Source: Trebouxia sp. TZW2008 (lineage: Eukaryota; Chlorophyta; Trebouxiophyceae; Trebouxiales; Trebouxiaceae). From it: a stretch of DNA of 64,000 bases. Position numbers and translations under genes: made by a program. Shown here piece by piece: positions 1 through 13,300 of the stretch. The stretch is from NCBI GenBank assembly GCA_002118135.1, contig BDIU01000400.1, positions 2,544 to 66,543 of the forward strand, in the 5' to 3' direction. The notes under the pieces were generated by a model that was not told the DNA's origin, searched no databases, and worked only from the letters and a program-made list of their open reading frames with translations. Positions within the stretch are counted from its first letter, which is position 1; every line of letters starts with the position of its first letter.

Positions 1-1739
1 ACACCAGCACCACATCCCTTTTTGTTAGTTGGCAGAAAGCTGCACCTGTCAAGGTAGAACAGAACCGGCGAAGACCAGAATGTTGCTGTTTGTCATTGGT
101 GTCATCACAGGGCCCATTGTGAGTTGAAGCAGCCTCATAGTTGCCCTGGCATACTCTAGATAGCACTTTGCACCTTGCATACAAGCTAGTGGCAAAAGCG
201 CACAACAAGCAGAGCGGAGGAGTGTAAGCACACAGGGCATTCTCAAAGTCAATGCATTCAAGATCTCTTCGCATCCCAACAGGAGGCAATGGACGCAAAG
301 AAGCTGCCGAAGTCATGGCGTTTTGTAAACGGTCAACGGTGGTGCCTCACACTTGAGCAATGCCTGGACCCTTCAGGAAATGTCTCCTCTTTCTGCTGAC
401 AATGTTGCTGATGGTGCCTGTGCATGCGCCTGTCAATGCTTCCTGCTTGTCAGGTATGCACACCTCAGGTTCACTCACAGTCATTCCAGTGTGTGCTGCT
501 GTCAGTGCCATGGCACAGTGCTTGCCCCCATGCAACAAGTCAACATCAACATTGCCGTCAATGTGTGACATCACCAAGCATCATGTCAGTCAGCGTTGAT
601 ACTATGCATTGAAGTCATCATCAGAGTTGGTGCTACAGACGATGAAGAGAGCAAAATTCGTCCTGCTTGCATGTCCCAGATGCTTTGAGCCATTTTGTTG
701 TAGGTTCAGCTGGACTTCACACAGTAATTCGTGACACTGTTTGCGCAACAGGCAATCACCGAATTACATATGATGAAGGTGGTGCTTGAACCATGGTGCT
801 TTCAAGGCTAAGTTTTGTCCTGGAAATTCTTGCTTGGTGAACCTTTGCGCCCATGGTCACATTTACATTGCAATGCAATGATTGGTCAGACAGCAAACAG
901 ATTAGATAAAGGCAGTTGCAGGATTTTCTGTCACATGTCTGAAGCAGATCAAGAAGATCTAGATCATAGACACTTTGAAAATCTGGTGCCTGTAACACAT
1001 ATTGATTACTTCTGCACCAATCAACTATTGCATTCAGGTCGTTCAAACCTAAGGCCAGCACTCAAGTCAAGCTGTAAAGTACCATCAGCAGCTGCATGCT
1101 ACTTGCAGACAGACAAGAAGAGTCAAGCCAAATGGTCACCATCATCTGTATCTTGAACTATGTGTTGCATTTAACAGGAACCCATAAACAGCACGCTGCA
1201 GCAATGCTAGGTGGTGAGAAGCATGCCAAGACAGTCTCAATGATGGTCGCTGTGACAAATCCCAAGCACAATGTCTCCCTGGGCCACCTTTTGACTGGCC
1301 TGCAAAGCACAAACAGCCTCATTGCAAAGACCCTGTCAAGAATGTCCCAATGTGATTGCAAGATTGACACTATTCAGTGCATGCATGAAGCACTGCATCA
1401 GCAGCCAACATAAGCTTGACACAAGCAAAAGCCTAGCATGAAGACTTGCCTTGACGTAACCCATGTGTGTGCACAGTCATGATTCCATCTCTTATCCAAA
1501 CGGTTTGGAGCGCTCATGAGATGTGCAGCACCTGAGCACCAAACAATGAAGGTTTGTAAAAGGTGAACAGAGGCAAAGAGGTTTTGAGCAAAGCACGGCG
1601 GGGTGCAGTGATTGATCCCTCAAGACTGCTGCTCACCTGGCTTGCAGTGCATTGGTGGCAAAATCTAGAAGAGCGTGGTATCAAGCGCTTGCGTGAAAGG
1701 AGACCCTGCATCACCAGGGTACTCACGCAAAGCAGAGCT
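1..1739. other. no confident gene; left edge
   Basis: Short overlapping frames occur on both strands (for example plus 815-1156 and 1096-1413, minus 756-1061), but none has a recognisable domain, consistent splice sites or a matching partner exon. The stretch has the CpG-poor, TGCA/CATG-rich look of introns and exon debris elsewhere in the window, so it may be the 3' part or introns of a gene running off the left edge. Nothing further is supportable. Confidence 0.5.
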
Positions 1740-2609
1740 TTACAGCAAAAGCATGGTCTTGTGCTTGTTTGAGCGGAAAGCACTCGCCAGGAACCCTGGG
1801 AACGAAGGCCTTTGCCTTCCTAATCTGCGTACTGTCTGGCCATGCTTGGTGAGTGCAACCTGCAAGCACGCAGCTGATGCCCTTCCGTCACTTACCTTGA
1901 GCAAATGCTTGAACTGTCGAAGCAAGAGCGTCATTGCAGAAAGAGCACCTTCATAGCGTGTTTGACGTTGGCACTTCCAGGAATGTCACCTTGAGGCTGA
2001 TTGTCCAATTCGCAACAGCACACAAGGTTGGTGTTTTCAGGAGCAATCACGAGCTGGCTTGCTGCAGCTAGACAAAATCAGCAACTTACCTTGCACTAGC
2101 ATACCTGCCTTGGCCACCGTGCTGCTGCCCTGCCTTGCGATTTGACGGAAGAGGAGTACTCCCGAATAGTGAACGACCGAAAGACTGTTACAGGTGCATA
2201 CTGAAAGCCGGTTTCGACCACAGGCCGAAGTCCTCCCGCGAGAGCACTCCGGAAATCCGGTTACGCATGGCCTTACTGAACCGGACCAGTCAAAGGCATG
2301 ACGCCTCCGCAGTGGCCACACGCATTCAGCAGTACCAGGGCGGGGAATCGTATTCTGTGGTCTAGACCCAAAAGGCTGGACGCACTGGACCGAAAGCACA
2401 GCAATGAAGCACAAAGCAGGCTTCGACCCCGTCGCCGGGAACGATACACGCCGGTCGAGCGGTCTTGTTGAGACCGCTACCTGCTGGAGCTTGAAGTGCT
2501 GGCTGTGAAATTGTGTGCCGATTGGCAAATCCCCCGATTCTGAATCATCGTGACTAATGAGGCTTGAGCACTCGCTTGAATACGAGTCAACCATAGCGAT
2601 GAAAGCCAT
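1740..2609 (-). CDS. possible minus-strand gene, function unknown
   Basis: I do not recognise the product. A plausible first exon begins with ATG at 2609 (MAFIAMVDSYSSECS...) and runs to a GTAGCG donor near 2486. A short helical exon ending HLLK has a strong GTAAGT donor at about 1896. After a TGCAG acceptor a third piece starts VALTKHGQTVRR and ends in TAA at 1740. The reading frame stays open across the GC-richer block 2100-2600, which resembles the gene starts elsewhere in the window. Exon linkage in the middle could not be closed by phase, so the model is tentative. It would lie head to head with the PHD/GNAT gene on the plus strand. Confidence 0.25.
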
Positions 2610-2639
2610 CGCTTTGATCAAAGACTCAGCGCTTTCGGC

Positions 2640-5397
2640 ACCGCTGGCACAGCGTTGTCGCAAGCGTCGTCAGCTCCGCCATCGGCGGGTGCAGACGGCG
2701 GACTGTCCGCATTCATCACCAAGCAGGGTGACTTCATTTATGAAATACAGCCTGGCGTAGAAACCGCCTTCTGGAACTACCTGCGTGAGCAGAAGCTTAC
2801 AGAGGCTGACGCAGGCATCCTCCTGCAAGTCCTGTGCGCCCAGGGCAGCCAAAAGGTTCAGGAAGAGCTTTTGGCCGGCAAGCGACAGCACTCTGGAATC
2901 AAACTTCTGGAGGACTGCTTTTCAAGGCACACCTGTGTGACAGAACGGCTATCCCTGCTATTTCTGATGTCAGAGATGTCCTGGGAAGGGATAGGCGCAG
3001 CCCACAGCAGTCTGCCTGAGCAAGTCAGCTTGCATATGCACACAGAGACCTATGCTGTGTTTGCTGAGGCTAGGATGCTTCTGCTGGAGAAGTGGCGCAT
3101 TCCACTACAGAGCTATCAGGACAAGTACGCCTTGCATGCAGTTGCAGAAAGCAGCAACATAGCCATCAGCACCTGTATTTCCTGACCGAAAGTGAATGCC
3201 ACTGCAGCTTCCAAATATTGTGCAAAGCACAGATTGCCATATGCCCTCATGTGTGTGCACTTTATGCCCAGACAGAGGCTGTCAATGGCAGTCAAGCCTT
3301 CGCCAACATGAGTCGTGAGGGTATCTCATCAAGCACCCAAGAGCTTCATCAGCATGAAACTGCCCAAGAATCCATCAGGTATCACATGCTACTACATTGG
3401 AGCACGCCTGTCAAGAGCAGAAGATTGCTGTTGTGCAAGCCTCATGTATGCCTGCCCTGACGGCACCTGATTACAGCAAGCTCAAGGCTATTGCCAGGTT
3501 TTTCAAAAGATGCAAATGTCACTGTGATGGCTGCAGGATGCAGTCTTGCCTCACTTGCAAGCTGCCATGCTGTGACCGCCACGGCCCAAATACATTGTAC
3601 TGCGAGCAGTGCATTGGGGCTGTACATGCCACATGCAGGAGTCAGGAGCAGACGGCAATCTACACTGATACTGCAATCCCCGACCACTCAAGTACGCTAT
3701 AGCTTGCTTTGCCTTGCTTGTTGAACAGCTGCTCAGTCCACATTTGTCATGCTAGTCAACAATTAGTGCTGCTGTGTTGCAAAGGCAGGTGCATGGCTGT
3801 GAGTAGAATGCCATGTGCCATTCACTGTATGTGCAACAATGCTACTGACATGCTGTTCTTGACTGTGGGCAGTCAGCACAAAGCAATGCAGCAATGTGAC
3901 AGCTGGGTTGTGCATGCCTTACCCCAACAACCCATCAACTATGGGGTGGCCGATTGCTGCAGGGCGGATATTCTGCAGCAGCGCTTGCCAAAACATCAAC
4001 GGTGCGCTGCAGAGCCTGGTCAAAGCAACATATGACCAAGGGTATCTGCGCCCTGAGGGCTTGCCATCAGACATGGTGGTGACTGTGACACAGGGCCGCA
4101 GCCAAGATCCCTTGTCACAGACAAACTTCATATGCACAACAGTGAAGCGGCTCTTGAAAGATTTTGACAGCGCATCCTGCTGCATTGACAATACGACAGT
4201 CAAGCTTATCCCTGCATTTGCTGATGGGACGCACCCGCTGTGGGAGTTCAACAATGTCTACAGCTTTGTGCTGTGGACCCAGTGTCCCCCAGGGTTTGAT
4301 CAGTCTCTCAAGGTGAGTCAGCTGCCGCTTGGCTGTGGCACTGTCAGCATCGTCGCGCATGAGTCAACATGCACATCACCATTGACATGCGTTTTGAGTG
4401 ATATTCTATGACCCAGCTAAATGCATACAGAGGCGATGAGCTGCCTCCACACACTTCTGTTCAAACCCATTCCCTGCACAAATGAATGCTCAGTGAGTCA
4501 CCTCATGCCTTCTGAGCAGTGCCTAGGCACTCTGCAGTCGTTCAAGAGCGACTCTTCTGTCAAGCTTGACCAGTACCTGTTATGCATGACAGGAGCAGCC
4601 CTTCATGTGTGCCTTACTGGGAAGTGGTTGGCTGATGCTACTTTTGTGCTGCATGCAGAAATGCACTCCCATAGCTGCTGTCATGGTGCGAGTTCAAGGG
4701 TCTGAGGTGTGCGACCTAGTGTATGCAGCCACCAACAAGCAGTTGCTGCGTTGTGGAGTGATGCGCTTGAGCATGTTGTTTGTCCAGCACCAGCTTGCAA
4801 AGGTGAGCCTGCACTGTGCGTCCATGCTCCCAATGTGTTGTACGCATTCCACACATTTATGCCTGATCTAGCATCAGCTTTGCGTTTGTGTCAAACTTGC
4901 TCAGAGCTACCAAGCAGTACAGGTCTTGAGCCATCATTGTTGTGGTGCAGATGGGTGTCCAGAATGTGTTCCTAGATGCTGCAGACAAGTCAGCGCATCA
5001 ATTCTGGACCAACGTTGGATTCAGCGTGTTGCTGGAAGAACCGTTTTGGGAGCTGGCTTTCAAGCTGACTCTTGTGGTCAATGATTGTGGCGTGGTATCT
5101 CGGCTGATAAGACACCTCCCAGCGCGGGGAGTGTTGTTGTCTGAGGTGTATTTTGCAGAGCGTGCACAGCAGCCTATTTGTCATGCAAGCCTAAGCATGC
5201 CACACAAAGCCCCCACCGTCCACCGGAACAAAGCCTGCCAAATGCAGATGCTTGTTGATCACATGACACATGGTGCAGGGACAATGCATGTTTGCTTTTT
5301 GTTGATGCAATACTTACTACTTTTTGTTGATGCAATACTACTGCAGTCAGGTGCATTAAAGCGGAAGCTGACAAACCACATTCACCAGAGTCTGTAG
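2640..5397 (+). CDS. PHD finger plus GNAT acetyltransferase-like protein (IDM1-like)
   Basis: Likely a nuclear chromatin protein pairing a PHD zinc finger with a GNAT-fold acetyltransferase, the layout of plant IDM1-type histone acetyltransferases. Seen: an N-terminal exon reading SAFITKQGDFIYEIQPG... (about 2690-3180); Cys-rich zinc-finger pieces at 3500-3640; the end of a PHD (RIFCSSACQNINGALQSLV) in an exon about 3972-4312 that ends in a GTGAGT donor; an exon 4659-4802 with AAVMVRVQGSEVCDLVYAAT and the R-x-x-G-V-M-R-L acetyl-CoA-loop region; and an exon from 4951 with HQFWTNVGFSVL, the GNAT C-terminal strand. The start is unresolved: the first exon's frame has no ATG and must be spliced to an upstream exon. 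Some PHD cysteines are split over poorly defined exons. The last open frame ends at TAG 5397 and overlaps the end of the opposing F-box gene. Domain assignment is fairly secure; full exon structure is not. Confidence 0.65.
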
Positions 5398-6221
5398 AGA
5401 CCGAAAGACTGTTAATGTTTGGAAGACTTCCGAGCACTTGCAGGAGTTCAGGTATACATTCTGCACTGCTTTGCGATCTGGCAGAGATGTGAAGCCTTTC
5501 TAGTGATGGGAGAGCTAAGAGCGCTTACTGATGCTGCACAACTGTGTCCGCTCTGACTGACATTGTAAAAGCCAAAGTCTTCAAGCCACTCAGCGGGAAA
5601 TTGTGGTCAACAAAGTCTGTAAGGCTTTGCAGAATGTGCAGGTATCTTATGTTGGGGGCCACAGACGCAATGGCTGCATGCAGCCCTGGGTATCTTCGTG
5701 CCTGGCTTGCAACAACTTTACAGGCCAGCTCAATTTTGTTGTTGTCAGCTCCAGTCTTCAATGCCTGGTGCACCTTCTGGAAATGGTGCAGTGACTGCTT
5801 GGCTTTTGTTGGAACGTCTGAAAGGTGCTTGACGTTCCACTTTTTGATTGGCGCTTGAGGGATTCTTCTGAGATATACTTTGTCACAAAGTGTGCTCTGG
5901 AGCAGTTTACTTAGTTCACTACAGCTCTGACTGTCCAGTAGAGACACAACAACAGTGCTTGCTGGACAGACTCGTCGGACCTCTTGCGACAGGTCTTCCC
6001 ATGAGGCCTCAGACGGCAGATGAATCCGGTAGGTGACCGCGCAACTAAGCTCACTGCAGCGTTTACAGCATAAGCGGAAGTCTTTCTTGTCAGCATAGGA
6101 CAAGTTTTGGGCGATGCTGTCTAAAATCTCGTCTGGCAGCTGTGAACAGCACAGAAACGGTCAGGTCAACATAGTGGAACACCACCAATCGGCTGCAGGC
6201 TCAGTGTCGCACCTGATCCAT
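5318..6221 (-). CDS. F-box protein with LRR-like C-terminus
   Basis: Probable substrate adaptor of an SCF ubiquitin ligase. Exon 1 (6221-6213) encodes only MDQ. A 73-nt intron follows, then exon 2 (6139-5529) opens LPDEILDSIAQNLSYADKKD, a good F-box (residues about 4-43, with the trailing CCKRCSEL). Exon 3 (5477-5318) joins in frame after a 51-nt intron and carries a leucine-rich-repeat-like segment (LLQVLGSLPNINSLSV). Exon 2 can also be read through to TAA at 5525, so a shorter isoform is possible; the GTAAGC donor just before it and exact phase closure favour splicing. An acceptor 12 nt further on is also in frame. More exons may follow below 5318, where the gene meets the convergent PHD/GNAT gene. 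A small direct duplication (5296-5345) straddles the exon-3 donor. Confidence 0.7.
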
Positions 6222-7399
6222 CTACGATCCAAACAGCAGCTGGCTGGTGTCTGTACAGCTATTCAGCTACAGAACGCTTCTGGGAGAATTGCAAAAGACC
6301 TGTCGAAATTTCATGGCGGAACGCTGTAAGAGCGGCGAAGGAAGCTCACTCACGCTGCTTTTGTCGCTATGCATCAGACGGAGCCCTGGTCAGCCCTCGA
6401 CAGGCCCTTGTAAAGTAATTGGGTTCCTCAACTTGAGGATTGAACTTGATCAGTAGCCAACACAACCTGCCGGCTCGCAACAAAGGCAAATGGGAGGATA
6501 GAATGCAATCACAAGCCAGCAAACACTGGTCCAGCTGGATTTACGGAATTGCTGTAGCATCTGTCTGAGCCCGATGGATGTTGCAAGCCTGGGACCAGGC
6601 TTTCAAAGATTTCTGCACCCCTATGACAGGACATAAATGATGATGTTCTATTCTGAAGCGGTGAAATATTCTCTCTGCTCTGCCTTTATGAGATGCATTA
6701 GCTCTACATCATTGAATGCAGAGTGACCTGCCGCAAATCAAAAGCGAAGCATATTGCAAGAGCAGCTACCAACCTATAACGCTTGGCCCTGTGCCTGGCC
6801 TAACTCAATCAAATAGAAAGTCGACTGACATGGTGTGGTATTGTAAGCAATGAGCACGCAATTCAATGACATTTTGCTACTTATTATTGCAGGGCATGTA
6901 TGCGATTCACTTGCCAGCAAAGCTACATTGCTAGCAACTCAATTGACGTCCAGGGCACTGTGACATGTGCACCTTTCACAAACTTTACTCCTTCACAAGG
7001 TCAAGCTTGGTAAACTTCATTCGTTTTCCTGCAAGCCATGCATCACATGGCACCATTGAAGTGCAAGCTTGAGAACGGTTGGGGCATGTACCCCAACACA
7101 TCCAATCAGACTTGTTGGCTGGCCAAAAGGTATGAAATAATCTTTTATGTCTCTCTGGCACATCACGGGCTGCCTCTTCAGACAGAAGCTCCCGCTATGA
7201 CGCCTAATGCCCAAGACTTTTGGTCTCTCCTTGTTTTCTCTCTGGCGCATCACAGCTCCTTGGGTTTGAGGTCCAGCAGCATCTGCTTGTTGCGCTCAAT
7301 GTTACGCTGCCCTTACACCTCAAACTCATTTGGCACACACAATCAGACTTACTGGCTGGCCAAAGGATATGGATACTTCTCTTATGTGTCTCTGGCGCA
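6222..7399. other. promoter of F-box gene, spacer, decayed exon debris
   Basis: 6222-6460 is CpG-richer than its surroundings and probably holds the F-box promoter and 5' leader. I see nothing codable in 6460-7130. From about 7130 to 7335 there are decayed copies of the last exon of the PHD gene (listed separately). Confidence 0.5.
7130..7335 (-). repeat. decayed copies of PHD-gene exon 9
   Basis: Minus-strand 7335-7245 repeats the end of exon 9 (NEFEV, then stop, then GQRNIERNKQMLLDL) with CAA changed to TAA, so the copy is dead. A further fragment around 7150 repeats only the tail. The intact copy lies at 7579-7400. Confidence 0.85.
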
Positions 7400-10300
7400 T
7401 CACAGCTCCTTGCGTTTGAGGTCCAGCAGCATTTGCTTGTTGCGCTCGATATTACGCTGTCTTTGCACCTCATACTCATTGGGCTCATGCTGCACAGCTT
7501 CTGCAGCAGCTGCTGAGGCTGATTCTTCCAGATCCAAATCTTGAGACGCTGTCGGCTCAACATCATCTCCAGCAATCAACTGCACAACAGCTTCTCATTC
7601 TGTACATGCCGCATCAGAAAGGGAAAGACAAGTCTTTACCATTAGGCATTGTAATAGAAGCCTCTGTGAGCAGATGCAGACCGGGATTGTTCTGTCTTTA
7701 GTGCGCTGTCATATGACATATGGGGTGACAGAACTCACAGTATCAACGCACAACAACTCATGAGGGCATGTGAGCTTTGCGGCAAGACTCAGTGAAATCA
7801 GCTCCATGTGACTATGATAGGCTGAATGCTTGGGTCATATAAGGCCAAGCGAGCGGCTGTACTTGCTCAAGTGATGAGCATTCAAGCCAAACGTAATAGT
7901 CAGACCCATGCTCAGCCTACACGCTTTGTGTGATCCAGGGGACAGTGGCAAGTAAAGTGCATGTAGTGCCATACATGGTTCTGAACACGTTCAACACAGC
8001 TTGCTGCAATCAACTGTTGGCAACACATATCGAAAACCTAATGAAATAGCATGCTCAAAGCCATGGCTCTGAGCTGGGATAGTCCAAACAAGTGTTACGA
8101 GGTGATGCGCTTTGCTTTGTCTCATGTCTTGATGCACTGTCATGCATCACAGGCAAGATTGCCTACCTTCTCTCTGGTGCGCTGGTATCTCTCTTTGCTG
8201 TGTTGTACACAGAAGGCTAGAGGGTGTCCGTCTGTGTGTCTGAAGGCAGCTGCCGCCTTGGCATGGCGGCCGCACAAGGCATGGAAGGAGCGGCAGCACA
8301 CTCCAAAGCCGCATTGACTGCACCGCAACCAGTTGCAAATGTCTCTTTTGCTGATTGCCACTTGAGGTTGACCCAATCACAGTGTACGTTGCAATTCAGT
8401 TCATGCAGGATAGCTTTGTGTTTGTGCCAGCACCAGCGGCCGCACAAGACATGGAAGGAGCGGTAGCACATTCCAAAGCTGCATTGACTGCACCGCAACC
8501 AGTCTCACACACAGTTCTTGCCCAGTGAAACGCATGTACGACAATGTAGGGCTTGGGTCACACACACCTAGCACATGTGCTGCAAAGAGTGATAACAATA
8601 ACAATGATTCATTACACTGCACAGCACATGTGCTAGCTTATTGTTATTGTTGTTACCATGATACTCTTATGGCAATTTTCATTATGACAATGTTGGCACT
8701 GAAAAGCCTGTTTGCATTTTGCGCATCAGTACATGTGCCAGCAGCCAAGTCAGTGCTGCAACAATGCTCATTGCAATGCAGTGACAGCATAGTATGGCAT
8801 GATGCATGGTGTTGAGGTCTGCAGGTTCATGACCTGGGCAACTGTTTCATGCAGCACGCATATTGCTCAACATGCATGCTGCAAGACATTATGCATTTGA
8901 CTATCTCAGGGGGGAGAGAGGCGCAGTGTGGGTAGGAAATAGGCCTTACATGACATCACCTCTGCCTTGCTTGCGTATGGCACAGATGAGAGAAATGGCA
9001 AGGAGGCTGCCTCCTTGCCATTTCTTTCGGCAGGGGGGCAGGGGGAGCGGAAGTTGGGGTTGAAGGGGTGGCAAGGGTGGTGGGGGGAAAAGCTGAGAAA
9101 AACAGAGGGGGGGTTGGGAAAAACAGAGGGGCAAGGGGCAGTTGAAGAATGGGGGGCCACAGGGGTTTGGGGGGAAAGGGGGGCGGCAGGGGGAAGACAA
9201 GAAAGAGGCCTCACATGACAGAACCACCGCCTTGCTTGCAGATAGCACAGGTTAGATCGACCCTATGCTGCCTGAGGGCATCCAGCTTAGGGTTGCGCAT
9301 GCCCTCAGGGTCACTGATCAGGATCTCAGGAGTCCAAAGGGCACAAGCCAGGTGCAGGTAGGGCTTCTTGTTGGAGTAGCCCGGGGCTGCTTTAATCGGC
9401 CCTAGGGAGGGTACCTGAAGATGAGGAACAGAAAGAGTGGTTGCCTTGTCACCAATCACATCACTTGTACCTGTGTACATGCATTATTTATAAAATTACT
9501 GTTCAAGTTGATCATGTCATTATTAGCATTGTTGCCATGATGTTTGTCTGCGCTGTTGCTCCTAATTCTAACAGGATCCATCTGAATCTTCTTTTTCAAC
9601 TGCAAATCTATAATGGAATGCTGACGAGTCGCTCATGATCATGATTACAAGTCTGTTCCATGCAATTGAGTTGTGATGACAAGGAACATGTAGAGGACTG
9701 CTGGAGCTGTGCAGAGACAATCAGCTACTCCTACACATACTTCTGTGTTGAGCTAACTTCCACAGCGTTGTGCTACATCATATGGCAACAGGATTCAGCA
9801 CTGTGTCCTGCCTCCAAACACGCGTCTGCAATTACTGATCCCATGCTGCTTTGTGTTTTATCATGGCACAGGAGTGCACATTCTGTACTGTACGGAGTGC
9901 AGCAGACACAGCTGGATTTGATCAGGTCCAACTTGTCCTTGCATGCGGCATAGACCGCTTGCCTTGTGGCACATGAGCAAAGCCGTAGCAGGACTGATGC
10001 GCCGCCATAACACAGCCTCTTTGGTGTTTTGAGTGATTTGAATGTGGCAAAGGCACCAGCAATAAATCTTGCGCAGCGCGCCACCCAAGACTGGGCAGCA
10101 GACACAGCTGGGTTTGCTCAGGTCCAGCTTGTCCTTGCACGCATTACAGAGGCACTTGCCTTGTGGCACAGCATTCACATGGACAGAGGCATAAGCAGTG
10201 TACCTTGAGCAGAGCACCACCAAAGTAAAAGCATATTTGTGCACACAGGCGATGGTGCGGCATGACTGGTACCCCACCACATAACAGTTTCCATGCTGTT

Positions 10301-13300
10301 GAATGCTAGACCGTGGGATAGAGACAGACACGCTTTACCACTGAGCTGCTTGCATATTTTGCCGATGTCGCCCACATGGCCATATGTAATGTGCCTCATC
10401 TCACGTTACAGCTTGTGCGTGCATTGTACATCAAGCAATGATTGTGACTGTAAACGTGCCATCAAGTGTACCTTCCACACTGCACCACCCAGGACTGGGC
10501 AGCAGACACAATTAGGCCTAGCCAGGTCCAACTTGTCCTTACAGGCGTCGCAGAACCACTTGCCTCGCGGCACACAAGCAACAGCATAGCAGAATTGGTG
10601 CACCGCCGGCACATTATGCAACAAAAGGCACAAGCAGTGTACCTTGCGTACAGCACCGCCAAGGACTGGGCAGCAGACACATTTGGGCTTAGCCATGTCC
10701 AGATTGTCCTTGCATGCGTCACAGAACCACTTGCTTCAAGGCACAAAATGCACAGGGATAGAGGCACGAGGCGTGTACCTTGCAAAGCGCGTTCCCCAAG
10801 ACTGGGCAGCAGACATAGCTGGGTTTGGTCAAGTTCAGCTTGTCCTTGCATGCATCACACAACCACTTGCCTTGCGGCACATGAGCAATAGCATAGCAGG
10901 ATTGGTGCACTGATGTTACCCTGTGCGTCAGAGGCACAAGCAGTGTACCTTGCGCAGCGCGCCACCCAAGACTGGGCAGCAAACGCAGTTGGGCTTAGTC
11001 AGGTCCAGCTTGTCCTTACACGCGTCACAGAACCACTTGCCTCGCGGCACGCGAGGAACGGCATAGCAGGATTGGTGCACGGCGACATCACAGCCCTCTC
11101 CATCACATAACAGAATCTCATTTCTGCATGAAGCAGACAAAGCATCAAATGACATAGTCAAAATCTTGCTTTCTGCATGACATCAACGGCAACAGCAACA
11201 CCTCATGCCAAGTGCAATGAATGATACAACAAATCACACAGCACAATCTTGTCCCTGTCAAAAGCAGGAAGCAGAATATACTTAAGTCAAGTTGCTTGCA
11301 GGTCCATACTGTTTCATACGGTCCACTTGCTGTTTCAGATGGCAAACATGCATAAGCACAGCAGGGCTGCAAAGCAGTTTGCAACACAAACTAGATTCTG
11401 ATCCCTGCAAGCGCCACCATGCGAGATGTTGCAAAACAAGTCAAGCCTGAATTTAACGGCTGCAAACTTTGTCAACATGCCATGTATTGGCCTTTCTGTG
11501 TAAAACTGTGTGCTCATCAGATACAAAGGCACTGCAAGCACGCAGTTGATCAGCGATTTGCATCATACAGGCAGTGAGAAAACTGAACATAGCCCTGCAA
11601 AAAACCTGTGTGTCCAGGCAGGCGTTCTCTCAGACTCAAAAGAAGGCTTACACAACAACACTTGAGCTTGATGCCAAACAACATAGACTTTTATGTTCTG
11701 TATTCTGTTTTCAGTGGGTTGAGACGGCTTACCCTTCAACCTGCTCAGCGTCGCCGCAAACATTGCATGCTTCATCATCTGAGTCCCATTGCAACTTCAC
11801 CTGCACCAGCAAGTATGGTCATCAAGGATCTTCTGACAAACTTGTATGGAGGCAAATGATTGCATCTGGACATGCCTGGTTGCTGAGTTTCAACGCCTGC
11901 CTAGCCTGCATGACTGAACGCATAAGTGAATCAAGAACACGGCAATAGGACTTGAGCGAGGGAGACCCTGAGGTACAGGCATATAACTATGTATGACATT
12001 GAGGCAGGGTTATGGGGCGGGGCTGTGGAGCAGGGTCAGAGGATGCAGCTGTAGGACAGTACGCAGCTATAGGATAGTACAATGGCAAAGAGTGATTGGT
12101 TGGAATTATACAACAGGGCAATGGGGCAGATCGTGAGACAGGGCTGTCAGGCAGCAGTCAATGACAAGGGCCATAGCACCAGGCTGTGGGGCAGCAGCAT
12201 GGAACAATGAGACAAGACAGTGTTGGGCACATAGCAGAGCTATCAGTCTAGGGAATGACAGCAGTTCATCCTTGCATGAGTGGACTGTAGAGGGCCACAG
12301 CTATCATGCACTTTCCAAAACTAGCTGGTACAAGGCGATGATGTGGATCATGCCAAGTTACCAGGCAGAGAGGTGTGAACATAAGCCGGACGCAGAGTGC
12401 ACTTTTTCATGGCTACCACTGGCAACAGCAAATTCGCTTTGTGTGCTAACAACAGCCCTCGCAACAAATCTAGTGACTGCTGGCAAGCCATCATATACCG
12501 GTTGCATAGCTGTCAACTTGGCATATCTCACACCTTCATCAGTGATTTGCACAGCTGCACATTCACAGTTGTTGTTTGCAAGGGATGCTCCTCGTGATGG
12601 CAACAGCTCTTAAAGTGCATGAAGAGAGACTTGGTACGCCTTAGCTTACCGGCTGCATTGCAATCAACTGAGCGGGCTCATCTCCCACAACTTCAATGAC
12701 GGACTCTGTATGGCTGCTGCTGCTTTTGCGCCTTTTCTTCCTCTTCTTTTTGCTTTCAGTACCCTCTGGGCCATCAGAGCCACTGCCCTCCTGGCTGTCA
12801 TGATCCAGCCCATTGAACTCCATCTGCATTGGCTTAATACATGTCAATGCACACATATAGATGCAGTGCACAATGTTTTTTTTTCTTGCTTTGGGCACTC
12901 TCTGGACCATTTGAAGCCACAGCTCTGGAAGTTATCGCCATCCTGTCTGTCAAGATCCATCTGCGTTGGCACACTACAACCACATTACTCATGTGCATGC
13001 TGTACGTAATATACGCTACATCAAATCCATGTGGATGGCACCTGAGACCCTCCGCATTAGTATATACAGGTATGGCATGTATGCACTTTTGATGTGATAT
13101 ATGCTAATTGTATGAATGGAACTCTGAGTGCATTGTTAGCAATTTTGGAGCATGTTTGCAGTGGAGAGGCGAAAAAAGAAAGAGAATCAATGCATTGCAT
13201 ATGGTGCATGCCTCATGACTAAAAATTACATCATCAGGGCTACAGATCAATGACATGACATAGGAGACCAAGCTCAAAGAGCAACGACTGCATCAAGAAG

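Noticed and set aside
30..300. Short minus-strand frames at the left edge
   Set aside because: No domain, start or splice support; indistinguishable from random frames.
2176..5415. 16-bp identity (GACCGAAAGACTGTTA) at 2175 and 5398 around the PHD/GNAT gene
   Set aside because: A single 16-mer match is not unexpected in 64 kb and flanking bases do not align.
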